From Candidatus Rifleibacteriota bacterium (lineage in GTDB: Bacteria; Muiribacteriota; Ozemobacteria; Ozemobacterales; Ozemobacteraceae): a stretch of 48,048 nt of DNA. Numbering within the stretch: position 1 is the stretch's first letter; every line of letters begins with the position of its first letter. Position numbers and translations under genes: made by a program. The notes under the pieces were generated by a model. The model ran no database searches and was not told the origin of the DNA. It saw nothing but the letters and a program-made list of their open reading frames with translations. Location: contig JAAYVD010000031.1 in NCBI GenBank assembly GCA_012517355.1, positions 1-48,048 on the forward strand, given 5' to 3'. Of this stretch, positions 40,923-48,048 are shown in pieces.

Positions 40923-41882
40923 TCAGCGGGGGACCTTCACCTGGTTGACGATGGCGGTGAGGGTGTCGTCGGGGGTCACCCCCTCGATCTCGGCCTCGGG
41001 CTTGAGGATGATGCGGTGGCGCAGGACGGGGCAGACCATCTTCTTCACGTCGTCGGGGGTGGTGAAGTCGCGGCCGTCGATGAGCGCGACCGCCTTGCTG
41101 GCCAGAAACAGCCCGATCGAGGAGCGGACCCCGCCGCCGACCTGGATGTCGGGGGCGCCGCGCGTGGCGCGGGTGATCGCGGTGATGTACTCGATGATGG
41201 CGGGCTTTGTCTTGACCTGCTTGACGATCTCCTGGCACTCGGCGATCTCCTGGGGGTTGGTCACCGTGGTGAGGCCGGCATCGCCCAGCTTGTCGGACCG
41301 GAAGCCGGCCTCGAACTTCTCGAGGACCTTGTTTTCCTCGCCGGCGGCGGGGTAGTCGATGAGGATCTTGAAGATGAACCGGTCGAGCTGGGCCTCGGGC
41401 AGGGGGTAGGTGCCCTCGTATTCGAGGGGGTTCTGGGTGGCCAGCACGGTGAAGATGGGCGACAGGGGGAACCGGTTGCCCTCGATGGTGACCTGCTTCT
41501 CTTCCATGCATTCGAGCAGGGCGGACTGGGTCTTGGCGGGGGCGCGGTTGATCTCGTCGACCAGCACGAGATCGCTGAAGATGGGCCCCTTGTGGACCTG
41601 GAAGGTGCCGGTGCGGGCGTCGAACATGTTGGTGCCGAGCACGTCGGAGGGCATCAGGTCGGGGGTCATCTGGATGCGCTGGAACCCGCTCTGGATGCTC
41701 TGTGCCAGGGTCTTGACGGTCAGGGTCTTGGCGGTGCCCGGCACGCCTTCCAGCAGCACGTGGCCGCGGATCAGGATGGCGGACAGGATCAGGTCGATGG
41801 CGCCCTCCTGGCCGACGATGACCTTCTGGATCTCCTTCTTGAGGGCGGCGAAGATGTCGCGGACACGGGTAACGTCAACCAT
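40923..41882 (-). CDS. MoxR-family AAA+ ATPase
   Basis: A 319-residue MoxR ATPase of normal length. It has Walker A GVPGTAKT (46-53, with the family's Ala in place of Gly before Lys), Walker B LVLVDEIN (105-112), sensor 1 in FTVLATQNPLEYEGTYPLPE and the arginine-finger region AQLDRF. The C-terminal lid carries GGVRSSIGLFLASKA. MoxR ATPases act as chaperones that mature or insert metal or cofactor into vWA-domain partners, here presumably the DUF58 protein. It overlaps the DUF4350 gene by 8 bp upstream and abuts DUF58 downstream. Confidence 0.95.
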   Translation of the reverse strand: MVDVTRVRDIFAALKKEIQKVIVGQEGAIDLILSAILIRGHVLLEGVPGTAKTLTVKTLAQSIQSGFQRIQMTPDLMPSDVLGTNMFDARTGTFQVHKGPIFSDLVLVDEINRAPAKTQSALLECMEEKQVTIEGNRFPLSPIFTVLATQNPLEYEGTYPLPEAQLDRFIFKILIDYPAAGEENKVLEKFEAGFRSDKLGDAGLTTVTNPQEIAECQEIVKQVKTKPAIIEYITAITRATRGAPDIQVGGGVRSSIGLFLASKAVALIDGRDFTTPDDVKKMVCPVLRHRIILKPEAEIEGVTPDDTLTAIVNQVKVPR

Positions 41883-43131
41883 GGATTCTGAGTTCCTTTC
41901 GGACGAAGTCGAGGGAATTGAGGTGCGCCAGCAGGCGCGCGTCGGCGAGGGGGAAGCCGGTCTCGGTGCGCTGCAGGTCGCGCAGGGCCGGCTCGAGGCG
42001 CGGCAGGAGGGCGGGGGCTTCGGCCTTCACCCGGTCCAGCAGGTCGGGGATCCGTTCCCGCTCCGGGGCCAGCCCGAACCGGCGGCCGACGACGGCCAGG
42101 AATTCGTCGAGGATGCGGCGGGCGAGGAAGGCGCGGTCGTCCCGTTCGCGCAGGAGACGCCCCATTCCCTGGATGAAGGTCGGCAGGGGTTCGGCCTCGC
42201 CTTCGGGCAGTGGCAGGGGCCGGGCGAACCGGCGGCCGCGGGAGTAGAAATACAGGCACAGGGCGAAGGCGAGCTGGGGCAGGGCCCACGAGATCGGGTT
42301 GGCCTTGATCAGGCTCCAGAGCGACAGGTGGGGAACCTTCTTCTTGCGGGTGATCGTCCGCGTGGGGGCGGCGCCGCTGGAGCGGACCCGGGCACGGTAG
42401 AGGACGTTCGGCTCGGGGTCGAAGAAGCTGGCGCGGCGGTGGGGGGAGAGGTGCTCGAACAACCGCGTCAGGTAGACCAGGTTGTCGGCCCGGCCGAGCC
42501 CGTCGGGGGTCAGGAAATCGGGGTTGGTGACGAGAACGATCTGGCCCTCCCCGCGGAAGGTGGTCAGCACCGTGGGGCGGGCCAGGTCGTTGGCGAACGG
42601 GCGCAGGAAGGCCATGCCGGGGCTGACATTGGCCCAGTTCCCGCTTTCGGAGAGGCTGCGCACCTCCTCGATGTACGGCAGGCGCATGGACAGTTGTTCG
42701 TAGATCGGCCCCTGGCGGGTTTCGACGGTGGCCCCGAGGTAGGCCCCGACCGGGTGGGGCCGGGGCAGGAAGACCACCAGGTTGCCGCCCCGCCCGACCC
42801 AGTCGACGATCCGGCGCGACTGCTGGGCCGGCAGGCGGTCGGGGGGGGCGACCAGGACCAGGAGGGCCTCTCCCGGGAGGGGCAGGTTGTCGTCGATCTC
42901 GACCCGGAACCCGATCTCCTGGAGGTAGAAGCTCAGGAAGGGCCGGGGCTTGAAGGTCACCGTCGAGACGCCGCCCCCCGACGGGGCCATGCCGGGGTCG
43001 CGCTGGCCGGTGACCGTCTCGGTGACCTCTATGTCGGACAGGCTGAACAGGTTCACCCCCCACATGGTGAAGATGAACAGGGCCAGCACGAGGATGAAGT
43101 ATCCCTTGGGAATCTCGAAGCGGTCGTTCAT
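41875..43131 (-). CDS. DUF4350-type membrane protein
   Basis: A 418-residue protein. A short cytoplasmic N-terminus precedes one membrane helix (about 10-28, GYFILVLALFIFTMWGVNLF). An extracytoplasmic domain (about 30-270) contains the DUF4350 pattern LLVLVAPPDRLPAQQSRRIVDWVGRGGNLVVFLPR and VLTTFRGEGQIVLVTNPDFL. A second helix lies at about 285-305 (NPISWALPQLAFALCLYFYS), followed by a cytoplasmic helical tail. DUF4350 proteins sit beside MoxR and DUF58 genes in many phyla, with function unknown. The domain resembles a glutamine-amidotransferase/ThuA-like fold, but I see no catalytic Cys. It is 7 bp after the DUF4129-like gene. Confidence 0.85.
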   Translation of the reverse strand: MNDRFEIPKGYFILVLALFIFTMWGVNLFSLSDIEVTETVTGQRDPGMAPSGGGVSTVTFKPRPFLSFYLQEIGFRVEIDDNLPLPGEALLVLVAPPDRLPAQQSRRIVDWVGRGGNLVVFLPRPHPVGAYLGATVETRQGPIYEQLSMRLPYIEEVRSLSESGNWANVSPGMAFLRPFANDLARPTVLTTFRGEGQIVLVTNPDFLTPDGLGRADNLVYLTRLFEHLSPHRRASFFDPEPNVLYRARVRSSGAAPTRTITRKKKVPHLSLWSLIKANPISWALPQLAFALCLYFYSRGRRFARPLPLPEGEAEPLPTFIQGMGRLLRERDDRAFLARRILDEFLAVVGRRFGLAPERERIPDLLDRVKAEAPALLPRLEPALRDLQRTETGFPLADARLLAHLNSLDFVRKELRIHG

Positions 43132-43138
43132 GGCGTCG

Positions 43139-44599
43139 TCAACCGGTCCCCCCGCCGGAAAGCAGGCGTTCGTAGAGGACCCGGAAGACCTCGAAATCCT
43201 GGCGGGTCGGGCGGGAGAAGCCGTAGACGGTGCGGTCGAAGAGGGAAAGGGGGGCGCGGAACAGGTCGTGGAGTTTCTTGCGCTGGACGAGCAGGGAAAG
43301 ATACTCGCCGTTGGTGTAGTGGTCCTGGTAGGCCAGGACCGCCCGCTCCTCGAGGAGGAGGAGGCAGCCGGTGGTCAGCAGCCGGATGGCCTCCTCGACG
43401 TTGCCGGCGTTGGCCAGGGCGACCGCCCGGTCATAGAGGGACTTCGCCTCGCGTTTCTCGTCGGAGACGTGCAGGTTCCCCAGCAAGACCTGGCCCTCCT
43501 GGAGGGTGATCGTCTTCTTGAACGAGCGGACGATGAAGACCACCAGGGCCACGAAGGCGACGACCGACAGGCCGACGATGAACCAGTACAGGAGGCGCAG
43601 CAGGCCGCCGACGCCGCCGCCGTCGGGCTTGGGGGGTGGTGGGGGTGGCGGTGGCGGCTTGGGAGGCTGCGGCGGGGGGCGGGGCGGTTCGATGGGCCGC
43701 GGCGCGGGGGGGCGGGGCTGCTCGCCGGCGGGGGGCGGTGTCGGGGGGCGGGTGACGGGTGGGGGTTGGGGGGAAGAGGGCGGCGGGCGGCCGATGACGG
43801 TCGTCTGGCCCGTGGTGCCCGTGCGGCCGCCGGACGAGGTGGTGCCGCCCGACGATCCGCCGCCCGAAGGGCTTCCGGACGGGGTTCCGCCCGGGCTGCC
43901 GCCCGACGAACCGCCGGACCAGGAGCCGCCCGAGGAATACCCGCCGGAGGAGCCACCTGACGAGGAGCCGCCCGAGGAGTATCCGCCGGAGGACCCCCCC
44001 GAGGAATACCCGCCCGAAGAGCCGCCGGAGGAAAATCCGCCACCCGACACGAACCCGTCGCCGGACGTCGATTCGGCCCGCACGGCGACCACCTCGCCGT
44101 CGAGGCCGGTGCAGTAGGTGTCGAAGCTCGTCGGGGAAAGGTCGTTCTGGTCGGAGGGGCCGCGGGCGCCGCGCAGGTCGATGGTCTTGTCCCGGGCCCG
44201 GCGCAGGGCGGCGAGCATCTCGGGGCGGGGCAGCGCGGCGGGGTCGGGCGGACGTTCCAGCTCCCGGGCGAGGCCGGACAGGGTGTCGGACAAGGCCTCG
44301 ACGGCGGCGCGACGCTGGCGGGGGTTCTTCTCGCGGTCGATGGCCTCGAGGGTGGGGTCGATCCAGGAGAGGTCGACGGTCACCGGGCCGCGCGCGGTTT
44401 CGACGGACCCGACGCTGGCGAGGCGCCGGACCCGGCCCCGGAACTCCATGTCGGGTTTGTAGCCCCTTTCCGACAACCGGGCCCGGTCGGCGCGGATCTC
44501 GTCGGTCCAGTTCCGGAACTGGCCGAGGTCAAGCGGCCAGGCGGGCAGGGCGGCCAGGAGGCAGGTCAGGGTCAGCAGGAGGCCGGCGGCGCGTCTCAT
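43139..44599 (-). CDS. DUF4129-like membrane protein with Gly/Ser and Pro-rich low-complexity regions
   Basis: A 486-residue protein. It has a signal peptide or anchor (1-20, LLLTLTCLLAALPAWP), a helical extracytoplasmic domain (about 21-185), a Gly/Ser/Tyr repeat region (about 190-265, units SSGGYSSGG), and a Pro-rich region (about 275-330). A membrane helix (about 332-352, LLYWFIVGLSVVAFVALVVF) leads to a C-terminal cytoplasmic domain with SLYDRAVALANAGNVEEAIR and TRQDFEVFRVLYERL, matching the tail of DUF4129 proteins. The start is ATG 44599, which overlaps the stop of the HEAT/membrane gene (ATGA). The open frame upstream to 45325 is a shadow. Confidence 0.82.
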   Translation of the reverse strand: MRRAAGLLLTLTCLLAALPAWPLDLGQFRNWTDEIRADRARLSERGYKPDMEFRGRVRRLASVGSVETARGPVTVDLSWIDPTLEAIDREKNPRQRRAAVEALSDTLSGLARELERPPDPAALPRPEMLAALRRARDKTIDLRGARGPSDQNDLSPTSFDTYCTGLDGEVVAVRAESTSGDGFVSGGGFSSGGSSGGYSSGGSSGGYSSGGSSSGGSSGGYSSGGSWSGGSSGGSPGGTPSGSPSGGGSSGGTTSSGGRTGTTGQTTVIGRPPPSSPQPPPVTRPPTPPPAGEQPRPPAPRPIEPPRPPPQPPKPPPPPPPPPKPDGGGVGGLLRLLYWFIVGLSVVAFVALVVFIVRSFKKTITLQEGQVLLGNLHVSDEKREAKSLYDRAVALANAGNVEEAIRLLTTGCLLLLEERAVLAYQDHYTNGEYLSLLVQRKKLHDLFRAPLSLFDRTVYGFSRPTRQDFEVFRVLYERLLSGGGTG

Positions 44600-45606
44600 G
44601 CTTCCCTTTCCCCCACCAGGCGGGTGACCAGGATGCGGAAGCCGATCCAGAACGGGTCGAGCAGGACATCCGCGACCAGGATGCAGCCGATGCTCTGGAT
44701 CACCGTGAAGGACAGGTCGATCGGCCAGAACATCCGGAAGTTGAGGAACAGCAGGAGGTAGAGCAGGCCGAGGTACAGGAGGAAGGTCGGCATGAGGCTG
44801 CGGACCGCCTTTCCCCGCGACCAGTAGAACCGGAGGGCGTGGCCCACCGCCTCGGCGCTGCGGCCGGAGTGGACCAGTTGCATGGGGAGCAGGGCGATGC
44901 TGGCATAGGCGAACCAGGCCAGGAAGATGAGGGCGGCGGTGCGCAGCAGGATCAGGTCGTCGGGGCGGCCGGGCATGAGCATGACGACGGCGGCGGCGCA
45001 GACGGGGATCGCCTGCACGAGGTTGGCGGGCAGGAAGGCCCAGTATTCCCACGATTGCCAGACCACCCGCGACTGCTGCCGGACGGCCGGGTCGGGGAAC
45101 CCGGCCATGAAGGCCCGGCCCACGGTCAGCCAGGCGAAGGGCCGGAAGACGAGCTGGTGGATGATGACCAGGAAGGGCCCCATGCCAGTCAGGCTGTCTT
45201 CCAGGGGGCGGACCGAGTCGAACAGGAAGGGCGAGAGCAGGAAGATGCCGCCGACCAGCAGTTTCACGGTGCCGGCGAGGAGGGCGGCAGCCATGATGGC
45301 GGCGGCGTTGCGGCGGAAGATGCAAAAGACCTCGTCGGCCACTTCGAGGGGGGATTCGAGGCTGACCACTTCGCGCAGGGGTTCCTCGGCGGCGCGGCGC
45401 AGGCGGACCCCGGCCCGGGCCAGGCCGCTGGCCCCTTCCGCGGCGAAATCCCGGACGACGGGGTCGGCGTCGTTCGCGAGGGACTGGAGGACGGCCAGGG
45501 CCCGGGGTTCAGGGAACCGCCGCAGGTCGAGTACCGCCTCCTGGCGCGCCGTGGGATCGGCGCTCTCGATCTTCAGAAGGCAGGATTCAAACTCGTTGAC
45601 GGCCAT
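44596..45606 (-). CDS. HEAT-like N-terminus plus multi-span membrane protein
   Basis: A 336-residue protein starting MAVNEFESCLL. Residues about 1-75 look like one or two HEAT repeats (DPTARQEAVLDLRRFPEPRA; DADPVVRDFAAEGASGLARA). From about 110 there are six or so membrane segments (AAALLAGTVKLLVGGIFLLS; VCAAAVVMLMP; LMPTFLLYLGLLYLLLFLNF). The layout resembles the uncharacterised membrane proteins (DUF-type, glycerophosphoryl-diester-phosphodiesterase-membrane-domain-like) that accompany DUF4129 genes, but I cannot name the family. Its 5' end overlaps the RDD gene by 20 bp. No strong ribosome binding site is seen, suggesting coupled translation. Confidence 0.78.
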   Translation of the reverse strand: MAVNEFESCLLKIESADPTARQEAVLDLRRFPEPRALAVLQSLANDADPVVRDFAAEGASGLARAGVRLRRAAEEPLREVVSLESPLEVADEVFCIFRRNAAAIMAAALLAGTVKLLVGGIFLLSPFLFDSVRPLEDSLTGMGPFLVIIHQLVFRPFAWLTVGRAFMAGFPDPAVRQQSRVVWQSWEYWAFLPANLVQAIPVCAAAVVMLMPGRPDDLILLRTAALIFLAWFAYASIALLPMQLVHSGRSAEAVGHALRFYWSRGKAVRSLMPTFLLYLGLLYLLLFLNFRMFWPIDLSFTVIQSIGCILVADVLLDPFWIGFRILVTRLVGEREA

Positions 45607-46150
45607 GGATGGTGAATCTCTTGCCGAAGACGTCGGGGAGGCCGGCGGCCTTCGGGGCGGCGGGGGGGTCGGCCCCGAGGGGAGCGCGGTCACGGATGAC
45701 CATGGTGCGGGAGAACAGGTCGCCGATCCGCTGGTGGTGGCGGGAAGACAGCATCGCGACCGCCCCGGCGACGAACCCGAACGGTAGGAAATCGACGATG
45801 CGGGCGAGGTTGCGGACCATCGAGGGGAAGAATTCGATGCGTTGGCCGTCGAGGGTGACCACACGGATGCCGAAGTGCCGCTTGCCCGGGGTCTGGCCGT
45901 CGAGGAAGATCTCGAACAGGATGTGATAGCCCCAGACCACCAGGAAGGTGAGGGCTATGGACAGCGGGGCCGCGAGGAAGGAGAGCGGGGTGTGGGCCAA
46001 CCATTCGACGCCGATATAGACGACGCCGATCGACAGCAGGAACTGGTAGAGGCAGTCGTAGAAGAACGCCTTGCCGCGGGTGCAGAACCCCGCGAGGGGG
46101 AACCGGATCTCGATGTTTTCCGGGGTGGTGAGCCGGACGTCTTCGGGCAC
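45587..46150 (-). CDS. RDD-family membrane protein
   Basis: A 187-residue protein from GTG 46150 (GAGG 7 nt upstream). RDD hallmarks are present: RGKAFFYDCLYQFLLSIG near the first helix, LDGQTPGKRHFGIRVVTLDG between helices, and the later RNLARIVDFLPFGF with the Arg-x-x-D pair. Three membrane helices and a disordered tail complete it. RDD proteins are membrane components of unknown or ion-transport role. It is the first gene of the six-gene MoxR operon and has the operon's promoter. Confidence 0.9.
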   Translation of the reverse strand: MPEDVRLTTPENIEIRFPLAGFCTRGKAFFYDCLYQFLLSIGVVYIGVEWLAHTPLSFLAAPLSIALTFLVVWGYHILFEIFLDGQTPGKRHFGIRVVTLDGQRIEFFPSMVRNLARIVDFLPFGFVAGAVAMLSSRHHQRIGDLFSRTMVIRDRAPLGADPPAAPKAAGLPDVFGKRFTIHGRQRV

Positions 46151-46198
46151 CTGGCATCCTCGGCGTGGAGTCGGCGGCCCTGGTGGGCCACCGGTTCC

Positions 46199-46227
46199 AT
46201 CATACAGGAATGCCCAGCCGCTGCCAA
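46199..46227 (-). promoter_or_regulatory. Sigma70-type promoter of the MoxR operon
   Basis: Minus strand TTGGCA (46222-46227), 17 bp, TATGAT (46199-46204), about 48 nt upstream of the RDD start. It probably drives all six genes down to 39443, as no internal gaps exceed 7 bp. Confidence 0.72.
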
Positions 46228-46304
46228 CCCGCGCCGCGCCCCGCCATTCCCCCGGCCCCCGGGCGGGGGCGGTGAGGCGACACGGGAAACGCGGTCACGG
46301 GCTG

Positions 46305-46313
46305 TGGTATCAT
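46305..46313 (+). promoter_or_regulatory. Extended -10 promoter of the dynamin-like gene
   Basis: TGGTATCAT (-10 TATCAT at 46308-46313) lies 46 nt before the GTG start. It is back-to-back with the MoxR operon promoter (about 80 bp between the two -10 boxes). Confidence 0.5.
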
Positions 46314-46359
46314 GCCCGGGACGAGGATCCGGGCAGGCGGAGCGAGGAGGGGTTCGCGG

Positions 46360-48048
46360 GTGAATCTGGCTTCCTACAGGGCGTTCCAGGGGCGGCTGCG
46401 GCAGTTGATCGGGGAGACCCGGACACTGGCCGACGACCTGGGGTTCTCCGGGCTCGTCCAGGTCTGCCAGGAGCTCGACCGCCGGCTGGCCGAGGAGCGT
46501 TTCTTCGTCTCGGTGCTGGGCGAGATCAAGCGGGGGAAATCGACCCTGATCAACGCTCTGCTGGGGGCGGACCTCCTGCCCAAGGCCGCCCTGGTCTGCA
46601 CCGCCACCCTGTGCATCGTGCGGTACGGGCCCGCCCCGCGGGCGGTCATCCATTATCGCGAGGGCGGCAGCCGCGAGGTGCCCCCGGAGGACCTCCGGCA
46701 GATCGCCACCAAGAAGAACCCCGAGGCGGCGAAGATCGCCCACCTGGAGATCGAGTATCCCCTGCCCCTGCTCCAGGACGGGGTGGTCCTGGTCGACACC
46801 CCCGGCGTCAACGACACCGACGAGGTCCGGCGGCGGCTGACCGAGGAGTTCATCCCGCGGTCGGACGGGGTGTTGTTCGTGCTCAACGCCGGCCAGCCCT
46901 TCTCCGACTCGGAGATGCGGTTCCTGACCAGCGGCATCCTGAAATACCACATCCGGAAGCTGTGGTTCGTGGTCAACGCCCTCGACCGGCTCGCCTCCGA
47001 TGAACAGCGCGAGGAGGCACTGGCCTACTGCCAGGAACAGCTCGACCAGGTGCTGCCCGACGCCCGCCTGCACGGCGTCTCGGCCCGGGTCTTCCTGGAG
47101 GCGCGACAGGCCGGCGATGCGGCGCGGGCGGCCGCCTCCGGTATCCCAGACTTCCTCGACGCCCTGGCGCGCGACCTCGTGGAAGGGCGGTGGGCCGGGC
47201 TGATCGACGTTCCGCTCGGCCTGTTCGGGTCCTACCTGGCCGAACTCGAGCGCGGGATCGCCTGGGAGGCCTCCCTGCTGGAAAAGACCTCTTCCCAGCG
47301 GTCGGACATGGCGGCCGGCCTCGAGCAGGAGTGCCAGGCGGTGCTTGCCGAGAAGGTCCGGCTGGAGAAACGGTTCTCCCTCGAGGCGGAAAGCCTCGTC
47401 TTCGAGATCGCCCGCGGTACCGCCCAGCCCGCCCTCGACGGGCTTCCCCAGGCGATCTGCCTGGTGCTGCAGATGGACGAGACGGACGAACGCAAGCAGA
47501 AGGAGCTCGGCCACCTCTTCCGGGACCGCCTGCAGTCGTTCGTGCAGGGCCTGGTCGACGAACTCGCCCGGCGGCTGGCTCCTCTGGCCGGCCAGCTGTC
47601 CGCCGAACTGGCCCGGGCGGTGGCGCGCCTCGACTCACGGGCCGACCCGTCGGGGGCGGCGGGAACGGCGGGGGGGCGGGCCCCGGTGGCGTTGCCGCGG
47701 CTGCCGGCGCTGGTCGAACCCGACCTGGGCGGCTCGTCCCTGCTGGCCCGGCTGGCCCCGCTGGTCTCCCTCGGCTTCCTGCTGCACGGCAACATCCTGC
47801 TGGCCGCCGCCGCCCTCACCCCCTCGTTCTTCCGCCGGCTGGGAGCGGATGCGGCCCCCGAGGTGATCAAGTCCTTTCGCGAGCAGTTGACCGAGGGCGC
47901 GGCGCAGGCCAAGGCCCAGTTCCTGGCGAGGAAGACCGAGGTGGCGCGGGAACTCGCCGCCCACCTGCTGCAGGGGTTCGGGCCCCTGATGCGCCTGGTC
48001 GAGGATGCCACGGCGCGGGCCCGGCGGCTCGCCGGCGAGGCCGATGCC
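46360..48048 (+). CDS. Dynamin-like GTPase (C-terminus cut by window edge)
   Basis: An uninterrupted 563-codon frame from GTG 46360 (AGGAGGGG about 8 nt upstream) to the window end. The GTPase domain has G1 GEIKRGKST (54-62), G3 DTPGVND (about 147-153) and G4-like NALD (about 206-209). A long helical region follows (LAELERGIAWEASLLEKTSS), then a hydrophobic pair of helices (about 465-500, APLVSLGFLLHGNILLAAAA) and more helix. This is the bacterial dynamin-like protein layout, in which the hydrophobic part inserts into membrane. Such proteins remodel or repair membranes. It is divergent from the MoxR operon, sharing a 209-bp promoter region. Confidence 0.87.
   Translation, partial: MNLASYRAFQGRLRQLIGETRTLADDLGFSGLVQVCQELDRRLAEERFFVSVLGEIKRGKSTLINALLGADLLPKAALVCTATLCIVRYGPAPRAVIHYREGGSREVPPEDLRQIATKKNPEAAKIAHLEIEYPLPLLQDGVVLVDTPGVNDTDEVRRRLTEEFIPRSDGVLFVLNAGQPFSDSEMRFLTSGILKYHIRKLWFVVNALDRLASDEQREEALAYCQEQLDQVLPDARLHGVSARVFLEARQAGDAARAAASGIPDFLDALARDLVEGRWAGLIDVPLGLFGSYLAELERGIAWEASLLEKTSSQRSDMAAGLEQECQAVLAEKVRLEKRFSLEAESLVFEIARGTAQPALDGLPQAICLVLQMDETDERKQKELGHLFRDRLQSFVQGLVDELARRLAPLAGQLSAELARAVARLDSRADPSGAAGTAGGRAPVALPRLPALVEPDLGGSSLLARLAPLVSLGFLLHGNILLAAAALTPSFFRRLGADAAPEVIKSFREQLTEGAAQAKAQFLARKTEVARELAAHLLQGFGPLMRLVEDATARARRLAGEADA

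Noticed and set aside
43860-44040. CRISPR-like short repeats
   Set aside because: They are in-frame Gly/Ser codon repeats inside the DUF4129-like gene, with no spacers of constant length.

Overview
The window is very GC-rich and comes from a diderm (Gram-negative type) bacterium. The evidence is a TamB-type envelope protein, several lipoproteins with lipoboxes, an exported beta-barrel protein and sigma70-like promoters with TTGACA/TATAAT boxes. I see no tRNA, rRNA, CRISPR array, phage gene or insertion sequence. The mix of pilin-like proteins, Pro/Ala-rich low-complexity linkers, HEAT-repeat membrane proteins and a MoxR/DUF58 cluster reminds me of poorly cultured deep lineages such as Candidatus Riflebacteria/Ozemobacteria. 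That placement is inference and needs a marker-gene tree.

Layout. 1-5140 (minus): a PilX-like exported protein cut by the window edge lies behind a TPR gene; next to them is a two-gene set of polysaccharide deacetylase and GT4 glycosyltransferase. 5141-6491: a divergent promoter region, a lipoprotein gene (plus), and two tandem copies of a palindrome-ended repeat. 6492-15083 (minus): a run lon > engB > TPR protein > NHL-repeat protein > FecR-domain protein. 15158-17212 (minus): a divergent glycyl-tRNA synthetase beta-like protein with degraded signature motifs. 17369-23527 (minus): an operon of NTT-like carrier fused to HEAT repeats, a cNMP-binding/degenerate GGDEF protein, and a DUF2723 membrane glycosyltransferase-like protein. 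23640-28477 (minus): TamB preceded by a small membrane protein. 28504-31226 (minus): a neurotransmitter:sodium symporter with a terminator in its leader region, and HU with its own consensus promoter and terminator. 31944-35598 (plus): lipoprotein, beta-barrel protein and a tail-anchored HEAT protein. 35641-37409: a divergent pair of SH3b protein (minus) and D-threonine aldolase-like PLP enzyme (plus).

37764-48048 is the most system-like region. A minus-strand operon RDD > HEAT/membrane protein > DUF4129-like > DUF4350 > MoxR AAA+ > DUF58 converges on and overlaps a plus-strand pair: a zinc-ribbon/pilin-like protein and a SpoIIM-family protein. A dynamin-like GTPase is transcribed divergently from the RDD end and runs off the window. 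Together these look like a membrane-associated MoxR chaperone/remodelling module.

Several genes appear to be leaderless or nearly so: extended -10 boxes sit 6-7 nt before the likely start codon (start codons at 2969, 5140 and 33409). I used this to choose starts. Many genes overlap by 4 bp (ATGA), indicating tight translational coupling.
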